A DNA stretch of 64,000 bases from Neovahlkampfia damariscottae (GCA_016618085.1 JABLTG010000021.1:93536-157535); one strand, 5' to 3'. Shown: positions 8,611-20,601, counted from the first letter of the stretch. A program made the numbers and translations. Notes: a model not told the origin generated them from the letters alone.

Positions 8611-11600
8611 ATGTACATCAAAGAAATAATTATCGATGGATTCAAGTCTTACTCATCTAGAACCACATTAACCGGCTTTGATCCATCATTTAATGCGATA
8701 ACAGGTTTAAATGGAACAGGAAAATCAAACATCTTAGATTCTATTTGTTTTGTGCTCGGAATTTCAGAATTAAAGCAAGTAAGAGTCAGTAAACTTCAAG
8801 AACTTGTATATAAACAAGGTCAAGCTGGAGTTACAAAGGCATCAGTTACCATCGTCTTTGATAATCATGACAGAGAAAAAAGTCCAATTGGTTATGAAGA
8901 CTATTCACAAATTACAGTCACAAGAATTGTAAATAAAAAAAAAATTAAAAAGAAAAAACATCTAGATTGCCCTTGGTGGAAGAAACAAATATTTAATTAA
9001 TGGACAAAATGCACAGTTAAGTCGCGTGCAAAATTTATTCCATTCAGTTCAACTCAACGTCAATAATCCACACTTCCTTATTATGCAAGGTAGAATTACA
9101 AAAGTATTAAACATGAAACCACCTGAAATTCTTGGTATGATTGAAGAAGCAGCTGGTACACGTATGTTTGAAACAAAAAAACAAAATGCTTTAAAAACAA
9201 TTGAAAAAAAAGAATCAAAGTTGAAAGAAATTGATAATGTAAGTGTTTTTTTGTTTTTTTATTTATCAAATAGATTTTGAATGAAGATATCACACCAACT
9301 CTTGAGAAATTAGAAAAACAAAGAGAGTCTTATTTAAAATGGTCACAAAATGAAGATGAATGTGAAACACTTCGTCGTTTTTGTATTGCTTATCAATTCT
9401 ATGAACAATATACCAAATACAAAGCTGGTGATGAAGGTATTCAAGATTTAGAAGATAGAATCAATCAATTAAAAGATGATTGTAAAACAAATCAAACAAA
9501 CATCCAAAGTCTTGATGAACAAATTTCAGAATTGAAAAATCAAAAACAAACAGTAAGAAGAAGAATATATTAAACAAAAAAAAAAAAGGGTTCTGAATTC
9601 AAAGGTTTAGAAAAACAAGTTACAGAGTTATCTAAAGTTGTTGTCAAACAATCTTCTGCTTACCAACATAAAAAGGAAGAATTTGTTTCTGAACAAAAAG
9701 AATTGGAGACATTAAAACAAAGTTTACAAGAAGCTCAAAATTCTTTAAATCAATTTACTGAAGATGAAGAAAAATCAACTTCAGAATTGGAATTAAAAAG
9801 AAAAGAGTTTGATGAATTATCAACTTGTTTGACAAACTCTTCAAATCAATTACATTCAATTAATGCTGGTATTGCTTCAAGTGGTTCAGGAAAAACACTT
9901 ACAGAACAACTAATGGAATTCAGAAAAATAGCTGTTACTGCTTCAACTGAAATTAAACAATCATCACTCAATATTACTCATCTCACAAAAGAACTTGAAC
10001 AAAAAAGAAATTCTCTTTCACATGTTGGTAATGAACATGAAAAACTTGAAAAGAAATACCAAAAGAGTTTAGAAGAGTTAAAAAGAATTGAAGAATCAAT
10101 TAGAAACTCAAATTATGATGAAAAGAAATTTAAAGATAAAATTCAAGAAAAAGAAAAATTGGAACATCAAATCTCAACTTTAAAAGATGAAATTTATTCA
10201 TTATCTTCAAAATTATCACGCTTTGATTTTAATTACAGAGAACCTGAAAAGAATTTTGATAAATCAAAAGTTAAAGGAAAAGTTGGTTCACTTTTTGAAA
10301 TGAAAAAAGATGGTATATCTCGTGCTTTAGAAGTTGCTGCAGGTGCTAAATTATATAACGTTGTTGTTCATGATGAAACTACAGGTGCCAAATTAATTGA
10401 AAAGAAATCATTAAATGAAAGAGTTTCATTCATTCCACTTAACAAAATTCAAGCGGATGTAATTCCTTCACAAGTTTGTCATAAAGCAAAACAAATTGCT
10501 GGAAACAAAAATGCCGATTTATCTTTGTCATTGATAGATTATCCATCTGATATTCAAAAAGCTATGGAATACGTTTTTGGAAACACAATTATTTGTGATA
10601 CTTTAGATGTAGCTGAAAAAGTTGCTTTTCATGATGGAATTAAAAAAAAAACAGTCACTTTAGAAGGAGATGTATTTGATCCAAATGGTTCATTAACAGG
10701 AGGTTCAAGAGGTAATTCAGCATCTGCTCTTGAAAGTTTAGAAGTTTTGAAAACAAAAAGAAAAGAAATACAAACACTTCAAAACAAGTTAAATAATATC
10801 CTTGCTTCTATTGAAACTATGCAACAAATGAGAGTAGAGTATCAAAAATTAAATTCAGAACTTGTAATGAAAAAACATGAATGTGAAATTTTAAATTCAA
10901 GTATTAAAGAAGGAAAACATAATCAATTGATTGAAGAATGTGAAACTATTGAAAAAGATATTCAAAATGAAAAAGAAAAAATGAAAAAAGCAGAAGAATT
11001 AAAGAAAGAAAAAGAGACAAGTTGTAAACAAATTGAACATGATATGAGTCATTTTACAGATCACAAAGATGCTCAAATTAAACAAATTGAAAGAGAAATT
11101 GAATCATTGAAGAAGAAGATTTCAAAGAGCAAAGATGTTGTTCAACAAAAAGAAATAAATTTTGAAAAAATTAAAGTTCAAATTGAAGATTCAAAAGGAG
11201 AAATGAAAGATATTGAAAATCAAATTTCAAAAAAACAATCAAATATTACAACAATATCAAAAGAACTTGTGAAACTTGAAAAAATGGTTCAAGCAAAAAA
11301 ATCAGAATATGAATCACTCAAAGAGGAATTAGATGCTAAAAATGCTTCTTTATATGAAACTGAGAATCAAATTGTACGTTTAGAAGAAGAAAAAAAAGAT
11401 ATTGAAGAATTGACAAAAAGTAATTATTTAGAAATCAAAAAACTTGATCATAAAATAAAGAGAGATACAAAAGATCTTGAAAATGCAAGGGATCACATTG
11501 AAAAAGCACAAAAAGATCATGACTGGATTAGAGTTGAAAAAGAGAAATTTGGAAAAACAGGAACAGAATTTGACTTTAAAAAATATGATCCTGTTAAGAT

Positions 11601-12354
11601 TCAAAAGAAATTGACTGATCTTCAAGCACAACAACAACAATTGAATAAAACTGTAAACAAAAAAGTACTTTCAATGTTTGAAAGAGCACAACAAGAATAC
11701 AAAGATTTACTTTCAAAAAAGAAAATTGTTGAACAAGATAAAGATAAAATTGAACAAGTTATTAAAGAAGTTGATGAAAAAAAGAATGAAGCAATTGTCA
11801 AAACTTGGGAAAAAGTCAACAAAGATTTTGGTTCTATTTTCTCAACTCTTTTACCAGGCACTAACGCAAAATTAGATCCAATGGAAGGTCATGAAGTTAC
11901 AGATGGATTGGAAGTTAAAGTTGCATTTGGATCTGTTTGGAAAGAAAGTTTAACAGAACTTTCAGGAGGACAAAGATCATTATTAGCTCTTTCTTTGATT
12001 CTTTCTTTATTATTGTTTAAACCTGCTCCTATGTATATTCTTGATGAAATTGATGCTGCTTTGGATCCATCACATACACAAAATATTGGAAGAATGTTGA
12101 AGACACATTTCTCAAATTCACAATTTTTAGTTGTTTCATTGAAAGAAGGAATGTTTTCAAATGCAAATGTAATTTTTAAAACAAAATTTGTTAATGGTCA
12201 ATCTGCTGTTATTCGAACAGTTCCTGATAAATCAAAGATATCACAAGAGAAAGAGAATCAAGTGCAACCATCAAAACAAATTGAATCATCTTCAACATTG
12301 AATACAAAAAAAAGAAAAAGAAATGTTGCAAGAGTTGATGAAGAAGAAGAATAA
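8611..12354 (+). CDS. SMC2: Condensin subunit SMC2
   Basis: Four exons (8611-8928, 8966-9238, 9274-9552, 9589-12354) encode 1211 residues, matching the usual SMC2 length. The Walker A motif GLNGTGKSN is at residues 32-40. Splicing restores the conserved [17 protein letters not shown] and [17 protein letters not shown] segments. Two long coiled coils flank a hinge near residues 520-650 (KGKVGSLF...LTGGSRG). The C-terminal head has the signature [12 protein letters not shown] and Walker [15 protein letters not shown]2 pairs with SMC4 in condensin to compact mitotic chromosomes. The three introns are 37, 35 and 36 nt. The stop codon lies 5 bp from that of the convergent E2F gene. Confidence 0.97.
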
Positions 12355-12358
12355 ATAT

Positions 12359-13328
12359 TTATTTTAATTCCCAATCAAAATAATTCATTTCATCAATTGG
12401 ACTAATAATGATATCAAAATCTTTTGGCAATGCAAGTTTGAAATCATTAGTTTGACTATTTTGTAGTCGCAAATTTACAGGTTGTGGTGTTTGTGGTTCT
12501 TTTGGAAGAATTTTTTTGAATTTTATTTCTTCAACTTTTCTCTTTTTATTTGGTGGAAAAAGATCATATTTTATAGTTTCAATTTCTTTAATTGTTGTAA
12601 GGTCTTCTTTACTTTTCCAAACATAACTTGATGTTTTTCCTGTTGAATTAGATTTCTCAATCAATTGGATTTGTGAAACAACTCTAACAATATCAAGAAT
12701 TCTACGCATCATATCTGAATTGAATGTTTAAAATAAAGATAAATTTTACTGTTTGTTGAATCAAAATCTCTTCCTGGAAAAAAAATTGAAAAAAATTCAA
12801 TTTGTTTGATTTCTGTTCTTTTGGAAAGCAAAAAAACTTGAATAAATATTTTTGCAATTTCAACTAAGCCTATCTTTTCTAATGGTTTTTGTACAGGAGT
12901 TTCTGTTGTTTCTTCTTCTGGATTTAAATTCTCTTTGCATGTGAAAACTGAGTTTATTCGTTCTTTTAAAGTTTCATTTTGAGATGCCTCAGTCTGAAAT
13001 CAGGGAATTAGATTTATTATGACTTACTTTCAGTTTTGATAAGCTTTGAGAAATATTTTTTTCTCCATTGTATTGATAAATCCCAGGTGATATTTTTGAA
13101 AAGTATCCAACAACTGTCAACACATTTAGAATATCATAAATTCTTCTTCTTTCAAGGTCTGTTTAATTAAAATTTAATTTTGATTTGAGAACCTAATTTT
13201 TGTGTCATCTTTGCTAATAAGAATCTCTCGTTTACTTTGTACTTAGATACTTCTTCAATTAGTTTTGAGCATTGTATAGCAAGGCCATTTTCTGTTTTTT
13301 TCTTTTTTGGATTCAATTCCTTGAACAT
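12359..13328 (-). CDS. Atypical E2F transcription factor (two DNA-binding domains)
   Basis: Four exons (13328-13193, 13158-13028, 12993-12750, 12714-12359) encode 288 residues with introns of 34, 34 and 35 nt. The first winged helix contains LERRRIYDILNVLTVVGYFSK, the RRxYDI-NVL signature of E2F factors. The second contains MMRRILDIVRVVSQIQLIEK followed by SSYVW. Two DNA-binding domains in one chain, and no visible dimerisation or pocket-protein motif, mark the E2F7/8 (plant DEL) class, which represses E2F targets without DP partners. A Lys/Arg-rich KKRKVEE segment near residue 235 could be a nuclear signal. An E2F site lies in its own promoter, so self-regulation is possible. Confidence 0.88.
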
Positions 13329-13367
13329 AGTTGACCAGCCGTCAAGTTTTGTAGCTCAAGAATTTGA

Positions 13368-13375
13368 GCGGGAAA
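13368..13375 (-). promoter_or_regulatory. E2F-type site between the atypical E2F and WDR48
   Basis: GCGGGAAA, read on the minus strand as TTTCCCGC, is an exact match to TTTSSCGC. It lies 40 nt upstream of the atypical E2F ATG and 73 nt upstream of the WDR48 ATG. An ATTGG box at about 13388 is shared by the same divergent promoter. Confidence 0.6.
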
Positions 13376-13448
13376 TGTTGATGAAATGATTGGTTAATAA
13401 TTGACCTATTATCAGCATTTTTAATTTCCTCAACTTGACGTCATCAAA

Positions 13449-15798
13449 ATGAATACAAGAACAAAAATTTCTTATATTCTACCATATGATGATGGTAATT
13501 ATCACCGTTTTGGTATAAATAAATTGCTTTTTGATGATACAACAAAAAGTTTATTCTCAGCCGGAAGAGATGGCACAATAAAACTTTGGTCAGTCGAAAA
13601 TATGGAAGAAAAACCAAAACCAATAATAAATATACAAGCACATTTTGACTGGATAAATGATTTTATTCTTCACAACAATGAAATTTGTATAAACAAAAAA
13701 CATAATTTTTAATTTTTTTTTTTTTAAATAGTAATAAGTTGTTCAAGTGACAATACTGTAAAACTATGGGATAAAGAAGGAAATAATATTCATTCTATAC
13801 GGTAATTTTAAATTTTTTATTTTAACTCTTTTCACAAAGTGCACATCTAGATTATGCAAAATGTTTAGCTTCAAGTTCAACTGAAAATAAATTTGTCTCA
13901 GGAGGTCTTGATAACTCAATTTATTTATGGGATATTGAAAAATCAAAAACAATCTTAAAAACAACAGATTATTTTCCAGCTGAAATACCATCAAAACGAT
14001 CAGTATATTCAATTGCTATGAGCGAGGATGCAAATATTATTGCTACTGCTTCTTCAGATCGTTTTATTAGAATATTTGATACTAGAATTAGTCTCAAAAA
14101 GAAAATTTCAAAACTGAGAGGACACTCAGATAACATTCGAAGTTTGTTAATGACAAAAGATGGAAAAACTGTATGATTTTCTGGTTCATTTTTAAATATT
14201 TTAGATTATATCAGGAGGATCTGATAATTTGATTAAAGTATGGGATGTTTCTCAAGAGAAAAGTTTCAAGACATTTTCTGAACACGATGATTCAATCTTC
14301 ACACTTTCATTTGAAGATGATTTGTCAGAAGATAAATTTTTATCAGGAGGTAAAGATGGAAAAGTAGTTCATTATGATTTAACAAAAAATCAATATTCTG
14401 AACTTTTGACTTCGAAATATCCAATTTTATCTGTTGCAAATGTCAATCACCAATCATTATTCGTTTCAACGACAAAATGTGATATTACAATGTGGGACTT
14501 TGATTTATCAGAACAATCACCTTTGTCTTCAAGAACTCAAAGCTTTTCTACATCTCCAATTGGCACCAAAAAATCAACATTTGATAAAAGAAAGTTTTCT
14601 CAAATGAGACCAAAGAAAACCATCAAAGGAGCTCCTGGAATTCATAAATACTATTTATTGAACGATAAAATTCATGTACTTGCAGAAGACAATGAAAAAA
14701 TTCTAACCAAATGGAATATCACTACAGTAAAAAAAATGAAAATATCAAATTAACTTTTTAAGGGTAAATTAGAAGAGAATTATGGTATTTATGATATTGA
14801 AAAAAAATATAAAGAGTTAGAAGAAATGACTCATGTTCAAAATTGGGTTTCTTGTGATACCAAATTAGGATGTTTAGATGTTGTTTTAGAACCTCCAAAA
14901 TGTTTTAACGGTGAAGTATATGCAATTGAAGCAGGATTTACAGAATCAGGTCTTGATGATAAAGTAAATTATGGACAAATGATTATCAAAAATATTTTCA
15001 AAAATTGGTATGAAAATAAATATCCACTAGAAGAAGAAAAAAAAGAAACTGAAGAAGAAAAACAAAAAGAGATTGAATTCAAAAAATCATTGAAAAAGGA
15101 AGAGTTGAAGCAATATGAACTTCATTTGAAGAGAAAAGAAGATTTAAGAAAATTTGAAATTAGAAGAAGGAAAATTGATGATTATGTGAAATTCACATTG
15201 CCTGAAGAAACATTGGTGATTATACATCATGAGAATGACATGAACTTCCAATGTCCAATTTATAAACGTATTAAAGATTTCAATGGAAAAGAAGCTCAAA
15301 ATGAAATTCCAGATTGGGTCGAAGAATGTTTTAAAAAATCAGAATTAGAAGGATCTATATCTCAAAAGATTGCATTTATGGTCAATACCTATGATTCTAA
15401 ACAATTACCTCCTTTCAAAAAAATGTATGTGAAAAAAAAAAATTTAACACAGTTTCTTTATTAGGGACAAATTGCATGCTCACAGAATTCTAAGAATACC
15501 AAAAGTTTGTTCCTTTGTTATATCTAATTTAAATTTAAAATTACCTTCAAAAGAAAATTTTGAAAGTTTCAAATTGGATTATCATCAAGAAAAAGATGAA
15601 GAATTGAGGTACAAAAAAACAGAAGCATTTTTGTCTTCAATCAAGAAAGATGAAGAAAATCAAGTGAAACCAGAAGAATATATTGAAATTTTATGTCGTG
15701 ATAAAGTTGTAAATCCTGAATACAATTTAGGTGTAGTTTATTCATTCTACAGAGGGAACAATTCAACAATTATTTTAAATTATAGATTAAAACTTTAA
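13449..15798 (+). CDS. WDR48: WDR48/UAF1, deubiquitinase-activating WD40 protein
   Basis: Six exons (13449-13686, 13732-13801, 13840-14170, 14205-14726, 14763-15424, 15465-15798) encode 718 residues. WD40 repeats fill the first half: AGRDGTIKLWSV, SSDNTVKLWDK, GGLDNSIYLWDI, SGGSDNLIKVWDV. The region after the propeller (KGAPGIHKYYLLNDKIHVL, then GKLEENYGIYDIEKKYKEL and VQNWVSCDTKLGCLDVVLE) follows WDR48, as does the end (EYIEILCRDKVVNPEYNLG...YRGNN), which is the SUMO-like domain. In animals WDR48 activates USP1, USP12 and USP46, acting in DNA-damage ubiquitin signalling. Its last 12 bp overlap the convergent F-box gene. Confidence 0.92.
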
Positions 15799-16500
15799 TG
15801 ATTTGAATAATAATTTCATGTATTTTTCATTTAAATCTAATGATTCATAAAAAATGCTTTCAAAATCCAAGAACAAACCTGTCCCCAAAAATTTTTTATC
15901 AAAATTTGAAAGAATCAAAAGAAAAATGATGAAAATTTCTTCTTTTGAAATTTGAATGTTAAAATTCAATAACTTTTCTATCTCTTCATCTAACACATCT
16001 GGGTACGATGAGTTGAGGTCTGAATAATACAAAATTGTTGCTTCTGATTGAATTTTGAACACGAATTGACTTCTTTCAAATTTGTAGCACATTTCAAAGC
16101 AGTATATTTGATCATTTTTTGAGATTTCGAAGGTATTGAAAATATTATCTCCTTTTTTTTCAATGTTATCCAAAGAAATTTTTGTGAAAAAAAATTGTTC
16201 AAAGAAATTTTCGATTTTGTCTTTTGAAACTATCTCTTGAGAGAAAAGTTGTTTTATCTTCTTTTTTGTTTTTAAAATCTGAATATTATGTTCAAGCTTT
16301 TCCAAATCTCCAAATTCCAATGATGAGCATTTTTGAATTAATGAAAAAGTAGTTTTTGAGCTTAGAACTTGATGATTCATGCTTTCTTTTTTGAGTGCAA
16401 TATTGTAAAATTTATTTGATATCAGAAGAACTTTCCCATACGTCTCTTTCTCATGAAAAGAAAAGATAATTGAAACCACTTCGTCTGGTAAAGAAAGCAT
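15787..16500 (-). CDS. F-box-like protein
   Basis: The first ATG in the frame is at 16500, giving 237 residues (MLSLPDEVVSIIF). Residues 3-40 resemble an F-box: LPDEVVSIIFSF...GKVLLISNKFYNIAL, with the Leu-Pro start and Asn-Lys-Phe-Tyr ending. The rest has no recognised repeats, so the substrate-binding part is unknown. ATTGG lies about 14 nt upstream. Its coding end overlaps the 3' end of WDR48 by 12 bp on the opposite strand. Confidence 0.55.
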   Translation of the reverse strand: MLSLPDEVVSIIFSFHEKETYGKVLLISNKFYNIALKKESMNHQVLSSKTTFSLIQKCSSLEFGDLEKLEHNIQILKTKKKIKQLFSQEIVSKDKIENFFEQFFFTKISLDNIEKKGDNIFNTFEISKNDQIYCFEMCYKFERSQFVFKIQSEATILYYSDLNSSYPDVLDEEIEKLLNFNIQISKEEIFIIFLLILSNFDKKFLGTGLFLDFESIFYESLDLNEKYMKLLFKSLKF

Positions 16501-16544
16501 GAAGAAGAAATATAATTGGCTCAAATTTTATTGATTTTCTCAAG

Positions 16545-17510
16545 TTAAATGAAATTGAAATGGATATTCAGTAATGTTAAATTACTCAATAATTCATCTA
16601 CTCTCAGTTCATTTTTAAATCTCATCAACAAAGTTCCATTGGAGTATTGAATGAAAACATTCCCATTTTGTTGATCAATTTGAAAGCTATCTGCTTTTTT
16701 TGAAATTTGTTCCAACTTCAAAGTATATCCATTTGACATCAAAGAATACAAGTAAATACCGTCCTCACATCCTATCATATAATTCCCATATATAATAGGA
16801 GAAGTAATATTTGTGCAATTAAATTCCATCAAAGGAATAGAAGAATCAAATGAAAAAAGATATATCTTATAATCACACACAATCCAAAATTCCAAAAGTG
16901 ATTTTCGGTGAAAGTCCCAAAGAGAATCCAAATAACTTATGTTAAATGTTTTTAACAATTCATTCTTGTGTGATACCAAATAATAATGATCTTCTCCATA
17001 CAGAATTTCTGTGTTGTGTATACTATAATCTGATGGATCCATTTTAACAATTTTTGATTCAAAATCAAATTTTTCTACCTTGTTGTTTTTTATGTGATAG
17101 AATCTATCTGATTGGAAGACAATATCCTCATTAAATGTTTGTTTCCAAATTTCAGAATATTCTTCATATATTGAAGGAACTTTTTGTAAAATTTCACCAG
17201 TTTCAATTCTTATAACTTTCATAAAATAAGTCAAGTGTCTTTTTGTTTTTTTTTGATAATCTTCGACCCAGACTCCAATTTTTTCATCACTTAAGAAACA
17301 AAATTGAGAAATAGTTTCTTCATTTGTACTAAATATTGTCAATATCGGTTTTAATAGCCTTAAATCAAAAATTATAACATCAGTAAAATTTAATGTGGCA
17401 ATTAAATTTCCACTTTTTGATAAAACACCTTTTTTTATTTGATTTAGACGTTTGATGGATATCAAATTTCTTTTTTCCAAAAACCTCTTTTCAACAGGTA
17501 CTTCTCTCAT
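16545..17510 (-). CDS. Hypothetical protein, beta-propeller-like
   Basis: A 321-residue single-exon protein rich in beta-strand patterns: NLIATLNFTDVIIFDLR, GKSLLEFWIVCDYKIYLFSF-like segments and NGNVFIQYSNGTLLM. The recurring GN..A.../V.IFDL pattern resembles degenerate WD40 or quinoprotein repeats, but no repeat is clear enough to name the family. There is no signal peptide or membrane span. ATTGG sits about 20 nt upstream. It lies just upstream of, and co-oriented with, the F-box gene at 15787-16500; no functional link is evident. Confidence 0.55.
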   Translation of the reverse strand: MREVPVEKRFLEKRNLISIKRLNQIKKGVLSKSGNLIATLNFTDVIIFDLRLLKPILTIFSTNEETISQFCFLSDEKIGVWVEDYQKKTKRHLTYFMKVIRIETGEILQKVPSIYEEYSEIWKQTFNEDIVFQSDRFYHIKNNKVEKFDFESKIVKMDPSDYSIHNTEILYGEDHYYLVSHKNELLKTFNISYLDSLWDFHRKSLLEFWIVCDYKIYLFSFDSSIPLMEFNCTNITSPIIYGNYMIGCEDGIYLYSLMSNGYTLKLEQISKKADSFQIDQQNGNVFIQYSNGTLLMRFKNELRVDELLSNLTLLNIHFNFI

Positions 17511-17568
17511 CTCTTACTGTTGATTTTTGATTGGTGAAAAAAAAGAAGGGTTCAATGGAAAAATGAAT

Positions 17569-19055
17569 TTATTCAATGTTTTCTCTCTGCTTTTCAATTT
17601 CAAATGAAACCTTCTTTTTTCTTGGTTGGTGAGAGGTATTTTTTTCAACCTTTGTTGAACCTACAAATTCAAAATCAAAAGAAATCTTTTCATTAACAAA
17701 TGAAAATGCTGTTCCAAATGAAGGTGTCTCTGGTGTTTTTTTCTTTTGATTCATCAATCCTGGTATTTGTAATTTTTTATCTTTCAATTCGAGAACAGGA
17801 TACAAGGATGAAATATTCATATTATGGAGGTATTTTGGTGAAAAATAAAAATTTGATGAAATGTCGATTTCATACTTGAAGTTCTTCATGAAATGTTAAT
17901 GAACCAAACAAAAAAATACTTTCAAATAGCTTTCAAATCTGTTTAAAATATCTTCTTTTTCATCATTTAAATGTTCAAAATTTTTAAATTTTTCATATAT
18001 CTTGTTTAAATCGATGATTGATTTTTTGATAATTTCAACAGATTGTTGTTCTTTTTTGATTTTTTTAGCTGGAAAAAAATTGAAATAAATGATTATAATT
18101 ACTGTTTTTCAATGAAATATCATTCAATTGTTTCAAAGAATTTAGTTTTTCTTCTTGTAATTTCTTGAAAAAATTATCATAACTTTGATGAATTGTTTCG
18201 GTCAATATCATTTTATTTTTTATTATTCTATCTTCTTTTCCAAGTAAAACTACACTAATTTCTTCCATTTTATCCAATAACTCTGTAAATTTTGTTGCAG
18301 CTTTTGATTCAACCAATTCTGATTTGTCAATGGAAATATTGAATTGCTTTCTTTCATGTAATTTTCTTCTTGGGATTCTATCATGTTTTTCAATACAACT
18401 TTTACAATAATAACCACATAATTTACATTCAACTACAGCCAAAATTCCACATTCATCTGAAGAAAAAAATTCAACAAAAAAAAATCTTTTAAATAGTACC
18501 ACAAATTGGATCTCCCAATAATATAGTTTTCAAATTATCCTTTGAAATCGGTGTAAAACATTTTGGACAGCTTTCTTTTTTTGTTAATTTTTTTTTTTTA
18601 CCTTGATCTTCTGAACAACCTTCACACAATAAATGAAGACAAGGAGCTATTTTGAAACTAAAATTTTCTTTTTCACAGTTTGAACAAATTGTTTGTGAAG
18701 GAATTAAAACACCTTCAGAAATTGAGATATTGTCACTAGGTGTGATAAATGTATCTTCTTTCACAAAGCTCTCTTTTTGAGTCATTGTTGTAGCCATATC
18801 ATGTTCAACCTCTTCTTTTTCAGATTTTTGGGACAAGAAGGTTGGAAGTGTATTAATACTTATATTATCTACTGATTGATTTTCAATTTTGAGATCAAAT
18901 TCTTCTGATATTTCAGGATTCAAATTAAAAGTTGATGTTCCTGTAATGAGAGTTAGAAACATTTTCAAATTACCATCATCATGATATGAACTATCATCAA
19001 AATCACAAAGTACAGAAAAATTTGTTTCCTTTTCCTCAAATCCTTTTCTTAGCAT
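17569..19055 (-). CDS. RING / B-box / coiled-coil (TRIM-like) protein
   Basis: A multi-exon gene. The first part ends in a C3HC4 RING: CSNC, CLHLLCEGC, then CPKC. Between the last two pairs lies a 27-nt poly-A-rich stretch with GT...AG ends that is best read as an intron, because removing it gives normal RING spacing. A second in-frame candidate is a 33-nt intron near 18941-18973 with a CTAAC branch sequence. After a 43-nt intron (about 18457-18499) a B-box follows (CDEC, CKLCGYYCKSC, then H..R-rich). A coiled coil and a Ser/Lys-rich C-terminal exon (17889-17569) complete the gene. The layout matches RING-B-box-coiled-coil ubiquitin ligases. ATTGG is about 30 nt upstream. Confidence 0.7.
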
Positions 19056-19185
19056 TATGTTTTTTTTTCTAAACCTTTGTTCTGATTGGTTGTTTTGATG
19101 GTGGAATTTAAGAATATTTCTTTGTTTTTGTTTTCTATTTAAAAAGATATTTCATTCCCAAATTGAGTTGATTGGATGAATAGAA

Positions 19186-20277
19186 ATGGGAAACTCATTG
19201 GAAACAGAGACTGAAGAAGTAGTTGATGATTTTATTGAGTCAAAAACAGACAAAACATTCACAAAACAAACAAAAATAACACTTGGAAATGAAGATGCTG
19301 ATTACTTTTACTTCTGTGAACATGAAGTGCCAGATGAAATTTTTATCGAAATTTGTGGACACTTTTCACTAAAAGAATTAATGGTAATGAGCCGAGTTTC
19401 AAAAATGTGGTATCTTGTTTCATGGAAATACCTTTACTGTTTGTCAATTTCTTCAGAATTCTCAACACAGCTACAATTAATCACAAATGAAAAACTTGTC
19501 TCCATGTTGCATAAATGTGATGATTTGAAAATTTTACATTTACGAGCATGTAAAAAATTAACAGATATAAATATTGTTCATGAAAATCATCCAAACTTAA
19601 TTGAACTTGATTTGTCAAATTGTCACACAAAACACTTGAGTGGATTATCAAAAGTTTTAAGTAAATGTGTAAATTTAAAACGATTAAATCTATCATCATG
19701 TAGACTTATAAAGACAGATTTTGAATATTACAACTGTAAAAAATTGAAAGAATTGAAAATTCGGAATATTTCGACTGATGAATTTGATGATCAAATTTTG
19801 TCAAATATTATCAAAGTTTCACCGAATATTCAACATTTAGACTTATTTAATACTTTAAATATATATGATTTTTCATTTTTGAATCATTTGAAATTCTTAA
19901 AATATTTAAATTTGTCAAAAATGAATGAAAGAAAATTCACTGATATTGAATTTCCAGTTTCATTGGAACATTTGCTTTTATATAAATTCAGGCCATTATT
20001 TCCTGAAAAATGGAAACTTCAAATCCTTATGCAACCTCATCTGAAGAGATTAGACATCACAGAAACATCAATCAACAAAATTCTCAAAATTGAAGATTTA
20101 GGAAAACACTGTCCAGAAATTGAAGAATTAAGTATTCAGGATGTAACTCTTACTTCATTTACTGTTGAGAAACTTCCGGAATTTTTTCAAAAAATCAAAA
20201 GATTAGAATACTCTGTCGCAGAATCACAAAGCATAACTTTCACTCAAGGTGTAAAAATATTTCAACAAAATCTTTAA
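19186..20277 (+). CDS. F-box / leucine-rich-repeat protein
   Basis: A 363-residue single-exon protein. Residues 48-85 read as an F-box (VPDEIFIEICGHFSLKELMVMSRVSKMWY). From about residue 110 there are leucine-rich repeats: LKILHLRACKKLTD, LIELDLSNCHTKHL, LKRLNLSSCRLI, IQHLDLFNTLN, LKYLNLSKMN. This is the FBXL arrangement, in which the F-box binds Skp1 and the LRRs bind a substrate for SCF-type ubiquitination. It starts MGNS, a possible N-myristoylation signal. ATTGG is about 16 nt upstream. The TAA stop overlaps the stop of the convergent PDRG1 gene. Confidence 0.8.
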   Translation: MGNSLETETEEVVDDFIESKTDKTFTKQTKITLGNEDADYFYFCEHEVPDEIFIEICGHFSLKELMVMSRVSKMWYLVSWKYLYCLSISSEFSTQLQLITNEKLVSMLHKCDDLKILHLRACKKLTDINIVHENHPNLIELDLSNCHTKHLSGLSKVLSKCVNLKRLNLSSCRLIKTDFEYYNCKKLKELKIRNISTDEFDDQILSNIIKVSPNIQHLDLFNTLNIYDFSFLNHLKFLKYLNLSKMNERKFTDIEFPVSLEHLLLYKFRPLFPEKWKLQILMQPHLKRLDITETSINKILKIEDLGKHCPEIEELSIQDVTLTSFTVEKLPEFFQKIKRLEYSVAESQSITFTQGVKIFQQNL

Positions 20278-20601
20278 TATTGATTGAATTTTGATATTGT
20301 TCCTTTTTTAATTTCCATTTCTTTTTCTAAATCTTTCATGTCTTGATATAAAATTTTTTGATCTTTTTTTAAAGATTCAGTTATGTTTTTGTTTGGCATT
20401 TGAATGAATAGAGAACCACAATTTACCCAATGTTTTTCAGTTGCTGATTTTTTTTGTACAATTTTAAGTGCTTCAATATTTTTATCCGTTTTTTCTTTGA
20501 AAAAGTCCAACTAGTGATTTGGTTTAGTTTTGTAGTATATTTACCTGTTGTTTATCTTGATATATTTCATCAACAAGTTGTTCAATTTGTTGATGGTTCA
20601 T
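20274..20601 (-). CDS. PDRG1: PDRG1-like prefoldin-family protein
   Basis: Two exons (20601-20545 and 20510-20274) joined over a 34-nt intron encode 97 residues; the second exon has no ATG of its own. The sequence has two helices around a short hairpin (WVNCGSLFIQMPNK), then KKDQKILYQDMKDLEKEM, matching PDRG1, a beta-type prefoldin-like protein. In other eukaryotes PDRG1 belongs to the R2TP/prefoldin-like co-chaperone that assembles RNA polymerases and PIKK kinases. It is shorter than the human protein at the C-terminus. Its stop codon shares two bases with the stop of the opposing F-box/LRR gene. ATTGG lies about 30 nt upstream. Confidence 0.8.
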
